Source: Rickettsia typhi (GTDB taxonomy: Bacteria > Pseudomonadota > Alphaproteobacteria > Rickettsiales > Rickettsiaceae). Taken from it: DNA of 64,000 nt. The stretch spans positions 12,945 through 76,944 of the forward strand of contig CAMCMD010000005.1 in NCBI GenBank assembly GCA_945875975.1. Reading direction: 5' to 3'. This document shows positions 28,664 to 41,662 of the stretch, one piece after another. The notes below the pieces were generated by a model. That model searched no databases. It saw only the letters and a program-made list of their open reading frames with translations, and was not told where the DNA came from. How positions within the stretch are numbered: position 1 is the stretch's first letter; each line of letters starts with the position of its first letter. A program made the translations under genes and the position numbers.

Positions 28664-29995
28664 ATGTCAAAGAAGCTATACATAAAGACATATGGTTGTC
28701 AGATGAATGTTTATGATTCGCTGAAAATGCAAGAATTATTGACTCCATTTGGTTTTGAGACTACTGCAATACCTGATGATGCTGATATGGTCATTATCAA
28801 TACTTGCCATATTCGAGAAAAAGCTTCTGAAAAAATGTATTCTGAGCTTGGGAAAATAAAAATTATAAAAGATACCAGAAAAAATATCGCTCTTGATACT
28901 ATAATCACTGTAGCGGGGTGTGTTGCACAAGCTGAAGGAGAAGAGATTTTTAGGCGAGCTCCTTACGTCGATATAGTTGTTGGCCCTCAGTCTTACCACA
29001 CATTGCCTGATCTGATGGCAAAATTAGCTAGATCAGAAAAACACTTGATTGACCTTGACTTCATCGAAGAAGAAAAATTTGATAATCTCCCACAAACATT
29101 TGAAGGTCAAGGAGTAAGTGCTTATGTTTCTGTTCAAGAAGGTTGTAATAAATTTTGTACTTTCTGCGTAGTGCCCTACACTAGAGGAGCAGAATTTTCA
29201 AGACCAGTTGAGCAGGTATATAGAGAGTCTATGGCTTTGGTTGCAAAAGGGGCAAAGGAGATTCATTTACTTGGTCAAAATGTCAATGCCTATCACGGCA
29301 AAGCTAGTAATGAGCGAGCTTGCAGCTTAGCTGATTTGATTCGTCATGTTGCTAAAATCAATGGTCTAGAACGCATAAGATATATGACTTCTCACCCAAC
29401 AGACATGAGTGATGATTTAATTACCCTTCATGGTTTGGAACAAAAATTAATGCCATTTTTACACCTCCCTGTTCAATCTGGATCTAACAAGATATTAAAA
29501 GCAATGAACCGGAAACACACTAGAGAAGATTATTTTACAATTATCGATAAACTTAAGATAGCTCGCCCAGATATAATCCTGTCCTCTGATTTTATTGTTG
29601 GATTTCCTGGAGAAACAGATGAAGATTTTGCTGATACACTTGATCTAGTTAAACGCGTAAAATTTGGTCAGTGTTTTTCTTTTAAATATAGTCCAAGACC
29701 AGGTACTCCAGCAGCAGCAATGGCTAAAGTACCGGAAAATATACAAACAGAAAGATTAGCTATTTTGCAAAAAGAATTATTTAAACAACAACTTGAGTTT
29801 AATGAATCATGTGTTGGCAAAACCATGCCGGTATTATTCGAAAAAAATGGTAAGTTTGATGGTCATATTGGTGGCAAAACGCCTTATATGCAATCTGCTT
29901 ATGTTACCGATGCAGATAAAAGCTTAATAGGCAAGATTGTGAATATAAAAATTACTCAAGGTTCAGCAATTAGTGTTACAGGCTTTGTATTATGA
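28664..29995 (+). CDS. miaB: tRNA-2-methylthio-N6-dimethylallyladenosine synthase
   Basis: Radical-SAM methylthiotransferase that adds the 2-methylthio group to i6A37 of tRNA. The N-terminal UPF0004 domain begins [12 protein letters not shown] with the first cluster-ligand Cys, and the others lie in INTCHIRE and VAGCVAQAE. The radical-SAM motif is [14 protein letters not shown], near residue 155. A C-terminal TRAM domain ends the 443-residue protein, which is normal length. The last four bases (ATGA) are shared with the start of mrcA, so translation is probably coupled. Confidence 0.96.
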   Translation: MSKKLYIKTYGCQMNVYDSLKMQELLTPFGFETTAIPDDADMVIINTCHIREKASEKMYSELGKIKIIKDTRKNIALDTIITVAGCVAQAEGEEIFRRAPYVDIVVGPQSYHTLPDLMAKLARSEKHLIDLDFIEEEKFDNLPQTFEGQGVSAYVSVQEGCNKFCTFCVVPYTRGAEFSRPVEQVYRESMALVAKGAKEIHLLGQNVNAYHGKASNERACSLADLIRHVAKINGLERIRYMTSHPTDMSDDLITLHGLEQKLMPFLHLPVQSGSNKILKAMNRKHTREDYFTIIDKLKIARPDIILSSDFIVGFPGETDEDFADTLDLVKRVKFGQCFSFKYSPRPGTPAAAMAKVPENIQTERLAILQKELFKQQLEFNESCVGKTMPVLFEKNGKFDGHIGGKTPYMQSAYVTDADKSLIGKIVNIKITQGSAISVTGFVL

Positions 29996-32370
29996 TATTG
30001 AGATTTATTATACTGACCTCAAAAGTGGTACTGTTTCTTGGTATGCTAGGCGCAGCAATTTTAATGTATATAATATACCATTATACAAAAGATTTGCCTG
30101 ATTATTCCCAGCTAAGAAAATATTACCCACCCTCTATTACCAGAATGTATTCATCAGATGGTAAACTGATTGAAGAGTTCGCTAGAGAGCATCGTATATT
30201 TGTTCCTATTAGCTCTGTTCCAAAACCACTAATACAAGCATTTATTTCAGCTGAGGATAAGAATTTTTATAGTCATGAAGGAGTAGATATTTTTAGTATT
30301 TTTAGGGCAGCAATAACAAACATTTCTCACATTATTCATCACCGTCGGCCCGAGGGCGGTTCAACGATTACACAACAAGTGGTCAAAACTTTTTTACTTT
30401 CTCCTGAGCGTTCTTTTGAACGAAAAATTAAAGAAGCTATTCTTTCTTACAAACTTTCTCAAGTATTCACTAAGGATGAGATCTTGGAACTATACTTAAA
30501 CCAAATATTCCTTGGAAAAACTGCCTACGGCGTAGCTTCAGCGGCATTAAACTACTTTAATAAATCAATCGAAGAACTGTCAATTAGTGAATGTGCGGTC
30601 CTTGCTTCCCTCCCTAAAGCACCTTCGCAATATAATCCAGAGAAAAACTACAAAAGAGCAGTTGAACGAAAAAATTATGTAATCGGCAGAATGTATGATG
30701 ACGGGTACCTTACTAAGGAAGAAGCAAAGAATGCAATTGATGAGCCAATAATACTCGCTAAGTTTGATAAAGCACTCACTATAGATGCAGACTTCTATGC
30801 AGCAAAGGTACGAGGAGAAGTGATTGAAATGTTCGGTGAGGAATATTTCTATACAGCTGGTCTTACAATTATGACCTGCGTTGATTCCACAATGCAGAAA
30901 GCAGCCACCAATGCATTAAGGTTTGGCATTAAAGCATATGATATGAAAAGAGGTTATCGGGGCTCTTTGAAAAATATTGATCTTGCAAATTGGCAGGAAA
31001 CTCTTAAAAAAATACCAAGTCCGTATGGACTATTGCATTACAAACTAGCTGTTGTATTAGATGTTACCGATACTCAGGCTAAAATTGGGCTCGCCAATGG
31101 CCTAACTGCTTTAATTTACTTAAAGGATATGAGCTGGACGGCAACCAATATCAAATCGGTAAAAAGAATATTAAAATCAGGCGATGTGATTGCTGTTGAG
31201 ATAATAGGCAAGAATTATTTTTTACAACAAATTCCTGAAATTAATGGTGGCATTATGATTATAGAACACGAGAATGGTCGTGTCTTGGCAGCCGAAGGTG
31301 GTTATGATTTTAGTGTCAGCAAATTTGATCGCACAACGCAAGCTAAACGCCAACCAGGATCTCTAATCAAACCATTTGTATATATGGCTGCACTCGAAAA
31401 AGGCGCGAAACCAAATGATATTTTCAATGATGCCCCAATTGACGTGTATCAAGGTCCTGGCCTTCCTATATGGCGGCCAAAGAATGATAATGGTAAATAT
31501 CTGGGGCCTATAACGCTTAGAAAAGGCTTGGAAAAATCACGCAATCTCATTACGGTTAGAGTTGGTCAGTTCGCTGGCCTTGGTAAGGTTGCCGCCCTTA
31601 TTCGTAGATTCGGTATTACTGATAGTCCAAAAGTTGTTCATTCTATCGTTCTTGGAGCATTAGAAACTACCCTGGAAAAAATGACCATTGCCTTTAGTAT
31701 TATTGCTAATGGTGGAAAAGGAGTTGAACCACAATTCATTGAACTAATCAAAGATCGTAAAGGTAACGTAATTTACAAACGAGATTACATCGAATGCCAG
31801 GAGTGTAAATCCAGCACTACCCTCTCTATCGATAATGCTCAAGCTCCGACAATACAGAAGCCAAACTTACCTGTTATTATAGATGAGGCTACCGATTACC
31901 AGATGATCTCATTATTGATGGGCAGTGTGCAACGAGGAACAGGTATGGGAGCAAAAAGTCTCCCTTACACCATAGCTGGAAAAACGGGAACAACTAATAA
32001 AGCTAAAGATGTGTGGTTCGTAGGCTTTACCCCCAAAATAGTTGTTGGTACATATATTGGCTTTGATAATCCAAAGAGCCTGGGTAACTCAGCTTTTGGT
32101 TCCACCTATGCACTGCCAGTCTTTGTTCATTTTATGACCAATGGTTATAAATTTCCTTCAGTAGATTTCATTGTTCCAGACTCAATAAGATTTGAATCTA
32201 TTGATTACGAAACTGGACAGCCATCTTCTGCACTGAATGCTATAATTGAAGCATTTAAAGTAAGTGGGTATAACCCTAAAGTTGCTCCTACTAATGAGGA
32301 AACTGGCAATGAAGCCGTTTCACCAATTACCAATATAGAAGACTTAGATAGCTCAGAAGAAATTTATTAA
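29992..32370 (+). CDS. mrcA: Penicillin-binding protein 1A (bifunctional peptidoglycan synthase)
   Basis: Class A PBP that polymerises glycan strands and cross-links peptides. It has one N-terminal membrane anchor (residues 8-28). The glycosyltransferase domain GT51 has [13 protein letters not shown] and [15 protein letters not shown]. The transpeptidase domain has the SxxK motif in [10 protein letters not shown], an SRN box in KSRNLITVR and KTGTTN. The protein is 792 residues. Its presence with AmgK-MurU shows a working peptidoglycan pathway. It overlaps miaB by four bases. Confidence 0.96.
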   Translation: MILRFIILTSKVVLFLGMLGAAILMYIIYHYTKDLPDYSQLRKYYPPSITRMYSSDGKLIEEFAREHRIFVPISSVPKPLIQAFISAEDKNFYSHEGVDIFSIFRAAITNISHIIHHRRPEGGSTITQQVVKTFLLSPERSFERKIKEAILSYKLSQVFTKDEILELYLNQIFLGKTAYGVASAALNYFNKSIEELSISECAVLASLPKAPSQYNPEKNYKRAVERKNYVIGRMYDDGYLTKEEAKNAIDEPIILAKFDKALTIDADFYAAKVRGEVIEMFGEEYFYTAGLTIMTCVDSTMQKAATNALRFGIKAYDMKRGYRGSLKNIDLANWQETLKKIPSPYGLLHYKLAVVLDVTDTQAKIGLANGLTALIYLKDMSWTATNIKSVKRILKSGDVIAVEIIGKNYFLQQIPEINGGIMIIEHENGRVLAAEGGYDFSVSKFDRTTQAKRQPGSLIKPFVYMAALEKGAKPNDIFNDAPIDVYQGPGLPIWRPKNDNGKYLGPITLRKGLEKSRNLITVRVGQFAGLGKVAALIRRFGITDSPKVVHSIVLGALETTLEKMTIAFSIIANGGKGVEPQFIELIKDRKGNVIYKRDYIECQECKSSTTLSIDNAQAPTIQKPNLPVIIDEATDYQMISLLMGSVQRGTGMGAKSLPYTIAGKTGTTNKAKDVWFVGFTPKIVVGTYIGFDNPKSLGNSAFGSTYALPVFVHFMTNGYKFPSVDFIVPDSIRFESIDYETGQPSSALNAIIEAFKVSGYNPKVAPTNEETGNEAVSPITNIEDLDSSEEIY

Positions 32371-32444
32371 TAACTTTCATAACTATTTCTACTTGTAATC
32401 ATTAATATATTATGGTTATACTAAGAACATATTAACATTTCCAT

Positions 32445-33164
32445 ATGGATACCCTTATGCACTCAATATTAAAAATAAAACTAATTGCTATCATTTTCCT
32501 ATTCTCTGCAACATGCAATGCTTCACAAATAAAATTACCTACTGATAAAAAATTAATTTCATTCCTGAATGAACTTTTTGATAATAATGCCGAATTCACA
32601 AAAACACATGATACAAAATATTTTGATAAATTTCGTAATTCACAAGCCCCACATTTAACTATAATAAAATGCTCAGACTCAAGAGTAAACTTAGACGCTT
32701 TTGACTCAACGCCAGATAATGGTGTGTTCTCAATTAGAAATATCGGTAATCAAATAGTAACAAATGAAGGGTCAATAGATTATGGCATAAGGGTACTAAA
32801 AACTCCTTATTTAATGGTTGTTGGTCACGCTGGCTGTGGAGCTATAGAGGCAGCACATAAAGGTAAAAAAACAAAAATTGCTGGTATTGATAAAGAACTT
32901 AGTACGATTAAATTGAATAATGACACAACTATTAATGATGCAATATTAGATAACGTTCATGCACAAATTGAAGTTGCAAAACATAGATATAAGTCTCTGG
33001 TGGACTCGGGAGAACTAACAATTCTTGGAGAAATATATGATTTTAAAAATGATTTTGGCTTAGGTGATGGAAAAGTTATCTTGGTTAATGTTAACGGCAT
33101 AAAAGATAAAGAAATAATACGTCAAACATATAGCACCAAGGTAAAGACTCTACAAGCAATGTAG
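32445..33164 (+). CDS. Secreted beta-class carbonic anhydrase
   Basis: Interconverts CO2 and bicarbonate. The zinc site motifs are CSDSR (about residue 77, Cys and Asp) and GHAGCGA (about 129, His and Cys), the standard beta-class ligands. A signal peptide of about 25 residues (KIKLIAIIFLFSATCNAS) directs it to the periplasm. An in-frame ATG at residue 5 is an alternative start. The 239-residue length is in the usual range. It stands alone, followed by a strong hairpin, and an intracellular parasite with a periplasmic carbonic anhydrase is not typical of rickettsiae. Confidence 0.93.
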   Translation: MDTLMHSILKIKLIAIIFLFSATCNASQIKLPTDKKLISFLNELFDNNAEFTKTHDTKYFDKFRNSQAPHLTIIKCSDSRVNLDAFDSTPDNGVFSIRNIGNQIVTNEGSIDYGIRVLKTPYLMVVGHAGCGAIEAAHKGKKTKIAGIDKELSTIKLNNDTTINDAILDNVHAQIEVAKHRYKSLVDSGELTILGEIYDFKNDFGLGDGKVILVNVNGIKDKEIIRQTYSTKVKTLQAM

Positions 33165-33231
33165 AAATAATTAGCCTGAGTTTGAGGTAAGAAATAGATT
33201 TATATTTGAATAACTAATACTTGTCCCAATA

Positions 33232-33264
33232 AAAGTCATGCTGAAGTTGATTCAGCATGACTTT
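33232..33264 (+). terminator. 14-bp hairpin after the carbonic anhydrase gene
   Basis: AAAGTCATGCTGAA (33232-33245) and its exact complement (33251-33264) enclose a five-base loop. It starts 67 bases after the stop, and is followed by CTTAAC with only a few T. It is probably the terminator for the carbonic anhydrase gene. Confidence 0.7.
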
Positions 33265-33587
33265 CTTAACTTGAATTATAGGTAAGAAGTCACAAGTTTA
33301 TTAGCTACTATAATTGATCCCGGGATTTTCTTTTGGGGTAGAGAAAGAGGAGCATGAGCCCAAGAGGTATGGCGTCCCTGAAAATTATGTTTTTGACCAA
33401 CGGCGCGTATCCCTCAATTACGGTACCAAATTATACAATTTATCCCCTATCCTTAGTTCTGCTTTCTTAATTCAGATGATCATGGAAAATATTAGTATTT
33501 CTTCTTTGCGCCTAATGGACCATTGGTGAGAGACTAAAAGAGTATACTTCTTCGCAGAAGCCTTCTTAAACCAAACTCTGAGTTAAG
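33265..33587. other. Gene-poor spacer with an unrecognised 71-codon frame
   Basis: A plus-strand frame at 33314-33529 has no known domain and no clear ribosome site. The spacer lies between the carbonic anhydrase gene and the convergent ctaB. Nothing else is recognised. Confidence 0.3.
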
Positions 33588-34469
33588 TTAAAATACAAGC
33601 AAACTTAAGAAAATAGTAAATAGATAAAAAATAGAATACCAAAAAAGTTTTTTAGCATATTTGTTATTACTATCACCAAATAGTTTTATAGTATAATACA
33701 TAAATCCTGCGCCTAAAATGAGTGCTATCACTAAGTATATAATACCAGCCATGCCTAAAATATAAGGTAATATAGTGGTTATAACCATCAAAATGCTATA
33801 GAAAAAGATTTGCTTCTTAGTGTATTGATCTCCTTTTACTACCGGCATCATCGGCACACCACAATCGCGATAATCCTGCACTCTAAAGATAGCTAAAGCC
33901 CATGAATGAGGTGGAGTCCACATAAAGATTATAGCAAATAAAGTAAACGACTGCCAAGAAACATCTCCGCTCACTGCTGCCCACCCAATCATCGGTGGCA
34001 ATGCTCCAGCAACACCTCCAATTACTACGTTTTGAACAGAGGAACGTTTTAACCAAATTGTATAAATAAATATATAATATAAAATAGTTATGCTAAGTAA
34101 AATCGCCGATATAATATTTATACATAAAGCCATCAAAATGACTGATAAAACACCAGTGACAACCCCAAATGACAATGCTTCGTCAGGGTTGATAGCACCT
34201 GTTATAATTGGACGTTTTTGAGTACGCTTCATAATTGCATCTATATCACGATCGTACCACATGTTAATTGCAGCAGCAGATCCAGCTCCTATTGTTATAA
34301 AAAAAATTGCAGCTATTGCAATCAAAGGATGAATATTTCCTGGTGCAATCGATAATCCACAAAATGCTGTAAATACCACAAGTGACATAACTCGTGGTTT
34401 CATAAGCGCTACATAATCAGTCACGGAAGAATCATCATTCACATGTTTAACAGCAAAGACTTTGCTCAT
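33588..34469 (-). CDS. ctaB: Protoheme IX farnesyltransferase
   Basis: Converts heme B to heme O, the precursor of heme A in cytochrome oxidase. The 293-residue protein has nine hydrophobic segments and the UbiA-superfamily motif [19 protein letters not shown] (near residue 68), with a second aspartate region [16 protein letters not shown] near residue 200. Its start is three bases after the ctaD stop, so it is in the cytochrome oxidase operon, a common arrangement in alphaproteobacteria. Confidence 0.96.
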   Translation of the reverse strand: MSKVFAVKHVNDDSSVTDYVALMKPRVMSLVVFTAFCGLSIAPGNIHPLIAIAAIFFITIGAGSAAAINMWYDRDIDAIMKRTQKRPIITGAINPDEALSFGVVTGVLSVILMALCINIISAILLSITILYYIFIYTIWLKRSSVQNVVIGGVAGALPPMIGWAAVSGDVSWQSFTLFAIIFMWTPPHSWALAIFRVQDYRDCGVPMMPVVKGDQYTKKQIFFYSILMVITTILPYILGMAGIIYLVIALILGAGFMYYTIKLFGDSNNKYAKKLFWYSIFYLFTIFLSLLVF

Positions 34470-34471
34470 TA

Positions 34472-36882
<2,411 letters not shown>

Positions 36883-37076
36883 GGTTAAATTATATAAAAA
36901 ATAAAATAACTGCCACGCTAGCACGACGAACTTCGAGTATAATATCGCAACTTAAGAGTAAACTAAAGACATATATAACGATGAAGTCTAATTTAGCATA
37001 TATTCTGCATAATTAGCACTACACAAAGAAGATGATATGGATATAAAATGGACTTCTCATCTGGTGCAGGAGCGGA

Positions 37077-37703
37077 CTAAAATACCGAGCGCACAATATT
37101 TTGTGCCTTTCTAGGGGTCACTGGCCCTTCTTGTGGTGCAGCAGCGCTAGCGCCAGGCTTCTGACTAAGAAGACCATCTCTAAGTTCTTTTACTACCTGT
37201 TGAAGAGGAGGATTGCCTTCTGCTGCAGCAAATTGCACCTCTTGTTTTCCGCTCTTTAACATTTGTTGTTGATATACTTGAGCATCTAATCCATTTATTT
37301 GTATATTATTAGCAATTGCATATTGTATAGGATCTTTTGTAGCAGATCTATTAAGAGCTGTTATCCATCCTCCATTTTTAAACTCACGAGTAACAACTCT
37401 ATCGTCGATATCGAATTTGGCTACTATCTCCACTTGCTTTGCGATCTCCTTCATGTTTTGTAAATTTTCTTTGGCAACATCTTTATAGTGTCCTTTCAAT
37501 ATATCAAACATACTTACCTCAGCATCGTTATGTTTGTTTTGTTGTGCTTGTAATTGTTCCTCTGATAAAATACCAGATGGATCAAATCCAGCCTTTTTCA
37601 ACTGGTCTATTTTTTGGTCAATGATTGCTTCAATTTGGTGTTCACTAAGATCAGAAACCATTTGATTCAGCGCGTTAGAATATTTTTCTAAGTTCCATGC
37701 CAA
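37077..37703 (-). CDS. Unknown protein, probably the C-terminal half of the kinase-like gene upstream
   Basis: A 208-residue frame that I do not recognise as a domain. The N-terminal part is helical and charged (SDLSEHQIEAIIDQKIDQLK, about residue 18), and the end is Pro/Ala-rich and disordered. It overlaps the preceding frame by 29 bases. The overlap contains AGAAAAATATTC: removing one A joins the upstream frame (GMELRK) to YSNALNQMVSDL without a stop, so the two frames look like one gene of about 465 residues split by a single-base change. Confidence 0.6.
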   Translation of the reverse strand: MAWNLEKYSNALNQMVSDLSEHQIEAIIDQKIDQLKKAGFDPSGILSEEQLQAQQNKHNDAEVSMFDILKGHYKDVAKENLQNMKEIAKQVEIVAKFDIDDRVVTREFKNGGWITALNRSATKDPIQYAIANNIQINGLDAQVYQQQMLKSGKQEVQFAAAEGNPPLQQVVKELRDGLLSQKPGASAAAPQEGPVTPRKAQNIVRSVF

Positions 37704-38469
37704 ACTGAACTAAGCGCTCGCTTTGTACAAGATCACTTATAATTGATTCAAAATTTTGATAAAACTTCATAAAAGATCTTCCATGATCAATTTTAACAGC
37801 TTTGCAAGACTCAGCAAATTGCAACATAGGTCTACCAGTTTTTTTACTCACTTCAAAAATTTGCTCACCATCTGGAACTATCAATATATTCTCATGGTTA
37901 GCGTCGGCTTCACTAAGTATATGACAAGCAGCAAAAACTTTCTCCATACCTTGTATATCTTTTAATGTTTTACCCCCAGTGTATTTTGGTATCTCATCAC
38001 GCTTGACAGAACTAGCAAATACGCCCAAATCCTTTGCATTTTCAAAATATTTGTAACGAACATAAAGTAACTCTGGACGCGCCGCATCTGCTGTAACAAG
38101 CTGCACTTTTGGTGCTTGGTCGTGCAACAAAAATTGATACATTGTTCCAGCAATTAACTCTTGCACACAGTCACCTCTACTATCAGAATCGTTCGGTGTT
38201 TCACAATCACTATCTTTTTTATAAAATTGTTTTAAAAGAAATTTTTTACCACTGTTTATCTCTGTTGCAATATAACCACGGCTATATCCACCTGCTTTTA
38301 AACCTTTGTACTGAAATGCCGCTTCCTCAAGTACTGCTTTATCTCTTAAACTTGCGTTTACTACTTCCGCTGCTTCTTTTTGATTTATATGAGATTTATC
38401 TATTTCTGATCTTTGATCAATTGGGTGAATTTTATGATCATCATCTGCCTTAGCCATATTTCTAGTCAA
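37675..38469 (-). CDS. Kinase-like protein, putative effector (N-terminal half of a split gene)
   Basis: A 264-residue frame with features of an atypical protein- or lipid-kinase fold: a Lys in a strand (GKKFLLKQFYKK, about residue 80) after a glycine-containing turn (GGYSRGYIATEI); a catalytic-loop-like DANHENILIVPDG near residue 195; and VKIDHGRSFMKF near residue 228 where a Mg-binding Asp and Gly would sit. I infer a HipA- or PI4-kinase-like fold from these spacings, not from a precise family match. No signal peptide. The frame ends at a TAA just after the A5 run discussed under the downstream frame. Confidence 0.55.
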   Translation of the reverse strand: MTRNMAKADDDHKIHPIDQRSEIDKSHINQKEAAEVVNASLRDKAVLEEAAFQYKGLKAGGYSRGYIATEINSGKKFLLKQFYKKDSDCETPNDSDSRGDCVQELIAGTMYQFLLHDQAPKVQLVTADAARPELLYVRYKYFENAKDLGVFASSVKRDEIPKYTGGKTLKDIQGMEKVFAACHILSEADANHENILIVPDGEQIFEVSKKTGRPMLQFAESCKAVKIDHGRSFMKFYQNFESIISDLVQSERLVQFGMELRKIF

Positions 38470-38579
38470 ATTAGTTATATATAATATAATGTGCTATATT
38501 TCTTATAAATGCTAGTGAAGATCAGAAATTTTAGCCCCTTCCGTATTTTCCATGGTTTGTATGTAAATAGCGTCTTAAG

Positions 38580-39040
38580 AAAATAAACTAGTCAATATCA
38601 ACCACAAGATAAAAGAATACACTTATGAATCTCTTCAAGCCCCAACATTTCAAATACGACATAATTATACTCAGTCTGAAAAAGAAATTGCTGCTATAGA
38701 TTAAAGTTTGTGATACGTAGGAATAAAAAATTTACAAGCAAATTTTTTAACAGCAGAAGAAAGATTATCTTTAGTAAAAAGCCATAAGCTAAAAAAAAGA
38801 TAAAATAAAGTTTATACTGTTATCTAATGACGGCTAAAATTATCAGCAAATATCAAAGTATTATTTTGGGATGATCAAACTTTAAGAAATCATTGGAAAG
38901 ATTATGAATCTGGTGGGATAAAATCTCTATTAAATTTTGATTATGCAGGACGTTCAACCAAATTGTCTAAATTTGAATACGAAGAATTAGAAGCTCATTT
39001 ATCAGAAAACTCTTATCTTATATCGTACCAAATAAATTAA
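38580..39040 (+). pseudogene. Decayed IS630-type transposase remnant
   Basis: Translated in changing frames, this stretch gives LTAEERLSLVKSHKLKK, then DDQTLRNHWKDYESGGIKSL and AGRSTKLSKFEYEELEAHLS, which is the N-terminal helix-turn-helix region of IS630-family transposases. Several frame changes and stops are present and no catalytic DDE part follows. The first part (38580-38680) is similar to a piece of the 27.45-27.70 kb element. Confidence 0.7.
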
Positions 39041-39106
39041 TTTTACCACTTCCTGTTTAAAATCCGATATAAGAATTTAAATAGGAAATGGTATCTTAAC
39101 TACAAA

Positions 39107-39646
39107 TTATTTAAGGTAGTTCAATCCTTCTTCAAGGCCTTTTATTGATATTGGTAAACTAAGTTGTTTACCTTCGAGGTTCATAAAAGCCACTACATTC
39201 TCAGAATTTGAAAACAAAGCTTTTAAATCTGCATTAGAAAGAGGAACCACTGCTTGACATCCACCTGCAATACATGTGGTGTACTTGCCCGGAGCAATTA
39301 GTTTTTTGGAGCTTATTATAGAAGTACCAGCTTCAATTCTTACTCCAAGTGGCAAAGTCTGAATAAGCTTTAATTCCTGCTTAGGACCAAAATAGCCTAT
39401 TTGGAATAAAGCCACAGGTTGCTGAGTCTTATCTTCCTGGGTAACATTGATTTGCTGATTTAACAAGCACACTTCAGGAGCTTTTGTTTTTTCATCCGCT
39501 GGTGTACAAGAAACTTGCCAATCTCCAAATTTCTTACCATCAGTTTTAGCGGCAGAAGCAATATTTAACTTTGAAAAAGTAAATACCGCAGTTACTATTA
39601 GTAAACCTAGTATTACGAATGTAAGTTGTTTCGCGTTTGTTTTCAT
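39107..39646 (-). CDS. Invasion-associated locus B (IalB) family protein
   Basis: A 179-residue envelope protein with an N-terminal membrane segment or signal peptide (residues 9-32). The domain contains KFGDWQVSCTPADEK, near residue 40, and KYTTCIAGGCQAVVPLS, near residue 122, with four cysteines likely forming two disulfides. IalB promotes erythrocyte entry in Bartonella, but the family is widespread in alphaproteobacteria, including non-pathogens, so a role in invasion should not be assumed. Confidence 0.9.
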   Translation of the reverse strand: MKTNAKQLTFVILGLLIVTAVFTFSKLNIASAAKTDGKKFGDWQVSCTPADEKTKAPEVCLLNQQINVTQEDKTQQPVALFQIGYFGPKQELKLIQTLPLGVRIEAGTSIISSKKLIAPGKYTTCIAGGCQAVVPLSNADLKALFSNSENVVAFMNLEGKQLSLPISIKGLEEGLNYLK

Positions 39647-39694
39647 GATTATTTATCTAAAATTTAAATACTTAAACTAATATGGCAAGATTTA

Positions 39695-39770
39695 TGGTGG
39701 GCGATGACAGATTCGAACTGCCGACCGTCTCGGTGTAAACGAGATGCTCTACCAGCTGAGCTAATCGCCC
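39695..39770 (-). tRNA. tRNA-Val (TAC anticodon)
   Basis: On the minus strand the gene starts GGGCGATTAGCTCAGC and ends with encoded CCA. The anticodon loop TTTACAC between CTCG and CGAG places TAC at positions 34-36, and the T arm reads GGCAGTTCGAATCTGTC. All four arms pair. It lies between ialB and the sulfatase-fold gene. Confidence 0.95.
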
Positions 39771-39895
39771 TAAAAACTTGCCTGCATAATATGCACTAAT
39801 TTTTTAAAAGAATCAAGTCTTTTATCGTTAATATATTGATTTAGCCCGTTTCTCATCTATCGTGTAAAATGAAGTCAATAAATAACAAGTAATTA

Positions 39896-41638
39896 ATGAA
39901 GAAAATCCTTAACTTAATTGATTCAATCGTTGATCATAAAATATCTCTAAAAGAGCTGTACTTTTCTCTAACTACATGGTTTGGTTTACTAGTATTATTT
40001 CTTGGTTTTACAACTAAGTTTCATACCACATTATTAGTTGCAAACTTAATAATAGCCCTTTATTTTTACTTAATAATAATACTCATCACTAACCGCATCC
40101 TTCTTTCTGGGTTTTCAACCCTTCTATTGGCAGTTTCATTTGATTACATGAAGCTAATAAAATGGCAATTCTTGATGCAAGAATTATCTGCTGCAGATTT
40201 TTTTATGCTTAAACTGTTAATAAACCATGGTCTTATGAGACTTATTTATGAATATGCAACTAAAGAAATCTACTTAATATTTGTACTATTATTGATTAAT
40301 TTTATTTTGCTTTGGAATAAATTTGATACTTTCCTTGATAAGCAACGCCTAGGGAGCAAAAACTTTTATGCATTAAGATTAGTATCTTTTGGTGTAGCAA
40401 TTCTGCTTAGTTCAAAGCTCTTTGAAATAGCTTTCGACAAAAAATCATATTTCCATTTAGCAATTGAGTCGATAAAGAATGAAACCAAAGAGTATCCAAG
40501 AAAAGTCTATGGGCCATTTGCTGACATAATATTTACTATTCAAGATATTTATATAGATCCTAAAGCAGGAGCAATTGACGAAAGCCTAATACTAGATAAA
40601 GTAGAAAAAGAGAAAAACATACCTGTTACAAACAAAGATGATCTGCCTGATATAGTAGTCATTCTCAACGAATCAGTATTTGACCCTAGTAAGCTAGATT
40701 ACGATTTTGCAGACAAACTAAAATTTGAATTTTTTCAAAATGGAAAATATACAAAATATAGCGGAATATTAAATGTCAATACATTTGGTGGCAGCTCGTG
40801 GATAAGTGAATATGAAATTAATACCGGGGTACCACATAAGTCATTCGCTGGACCTAGCTACATGCCCTTTATCACTCTCGTTCCACATACAAATAACTCC
40901 ATCATGTCTTACCTAAGGTCTATAGGTTATAGAGTTGAGGTTCTATATCCAGTGGACAAGAATTTTTCTCTAGCTATGGATGCTTACACAAAGCTTGGTT
41001 CTCATGAGATTACTGACATTTACGAGTACGGATTTGAACCAGAAAGTTGGGGACATATACCAGATAAAATGATTGGCGATATGATCATCGATGCCCTCGA
41101 TCGAAACCCAGAAAAACCTAAATATCTTTTTGCAGCCACTATGCTTAATCACGGTCCTCATTCAAGCTTTTTCCCTGACAATATAGGTTGCAGTCTCTCA
41201 ATGAACGATCAGTTATGTTCGAAGCTTAATGATTACATTGCAAGGCTAGCAAAAACAAACGAAGACCAACTGGACTTAATTGAAAAATTAATGAAACGCA
41301 AAAAGAAAACTATAATTGTAAATTTTGGTGATCATCTACCTTCTTTTGAAGGTTTTTCAACGCAACTTAGATTTACTAGAGACATAAAAAATTATTTCAA
41401 AACTTTCTATAATGTAAATACAAATTTTGATATTAAAGATGAGTCGAAATATCCGGCACTTGACATAACTTTTATTCCCGGACTACTTCTTGATATAGCA
41501 AAAATAAATAATAATTCTTTCTATAAGGCCAATTCATTTATCAGAAAGAATTGCAACGGTCAAATTGCCGGTTGCACGGAGAACAATAAGCTGCTTGAAA
41601 GCTACAAAAGCCTGATTGTTAAGCAGCTTGATTTTTGA
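39896..41638 (+). CDS. Sulfatase-fold membrane enzyme (LtaS/phosphoglycerol or phosphoethanolamine transferase-like)
   Basis: A 580-residue protein with about five N-terminal membrane helices and a large periplasmic alkaline-phosphatase-superfamily domain from about residue 250. PDIVVILNESVF carries the first metal ligand; NVNTFGGSSW holds the likely nucleophile Thr296; NHGPHSSF and VNFGDHLPSFEG carry the remaining metal ligands. The family transfers phosphoglycerol or phosphoethanolamine from phospholipids to envelope polymers or lipid A sugars. Which acceptor is used here cannot be told. The stop is 24 bases from the convergent znuB stop. Confidence 0.85.
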   Translation: MKKILNLIDSIVDHKISLKELYFSLTTWFGLLVLFLGFTTKFHTTLLVANLIIALYFYLIIILITNRILLSGFSTLLLAVSFDYMKLIKWQFLMQELSAADFFMLKLLINHGLMRLIYEYATKEIYLIFVLLLINFILLWNKFDTFLDKQRLGSKNFYALRLVSFGVAILLSSKLFEIAFDKKSYFHLAIESIKNETKEYPRKVYGPFADIIFTIQDIYIDPKAGAIDESLILDKVEKEKNIPVTNKDDLPDIVVILNESVFDPSKLDYDFADKLKFEFFQNGKYTKYSGILNVNTFGGSSWISEYEINTGVPHKSFAGPSYMPFITLVPHTNNSIMSYLRSIGYRVEVLYPVDKNFSLAMDAYTKLGSHEITDIYEYGFEPESWGHIPDKMIGDMIIDALDRNPEKPKYLFAATMLNHGPHSSFFPDNIGCSLSMNDQLCSKLNDYIARLAKTNEDQLDLIEKLMKRKKKTIIVNFGDHLPSFEGFSTQLRFTRDIKNYFKTFYNVNTNFDIKDESKYPALDITFIPGLLLDIAKINNNSFYKANSFIRKNCNGQIAGCTENNKLLESYKSLIVKQLDF

Positions 41639-41662
41639 ACAACTTAACATCTACCTTGAACT

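Noticed and set aside
33314..33529. 71-codon plus-strand frame after the carbonic anhydrase gene
   Set aside because: No recognisable family or ribosome site; could be a fragment but I cannot support a gene.
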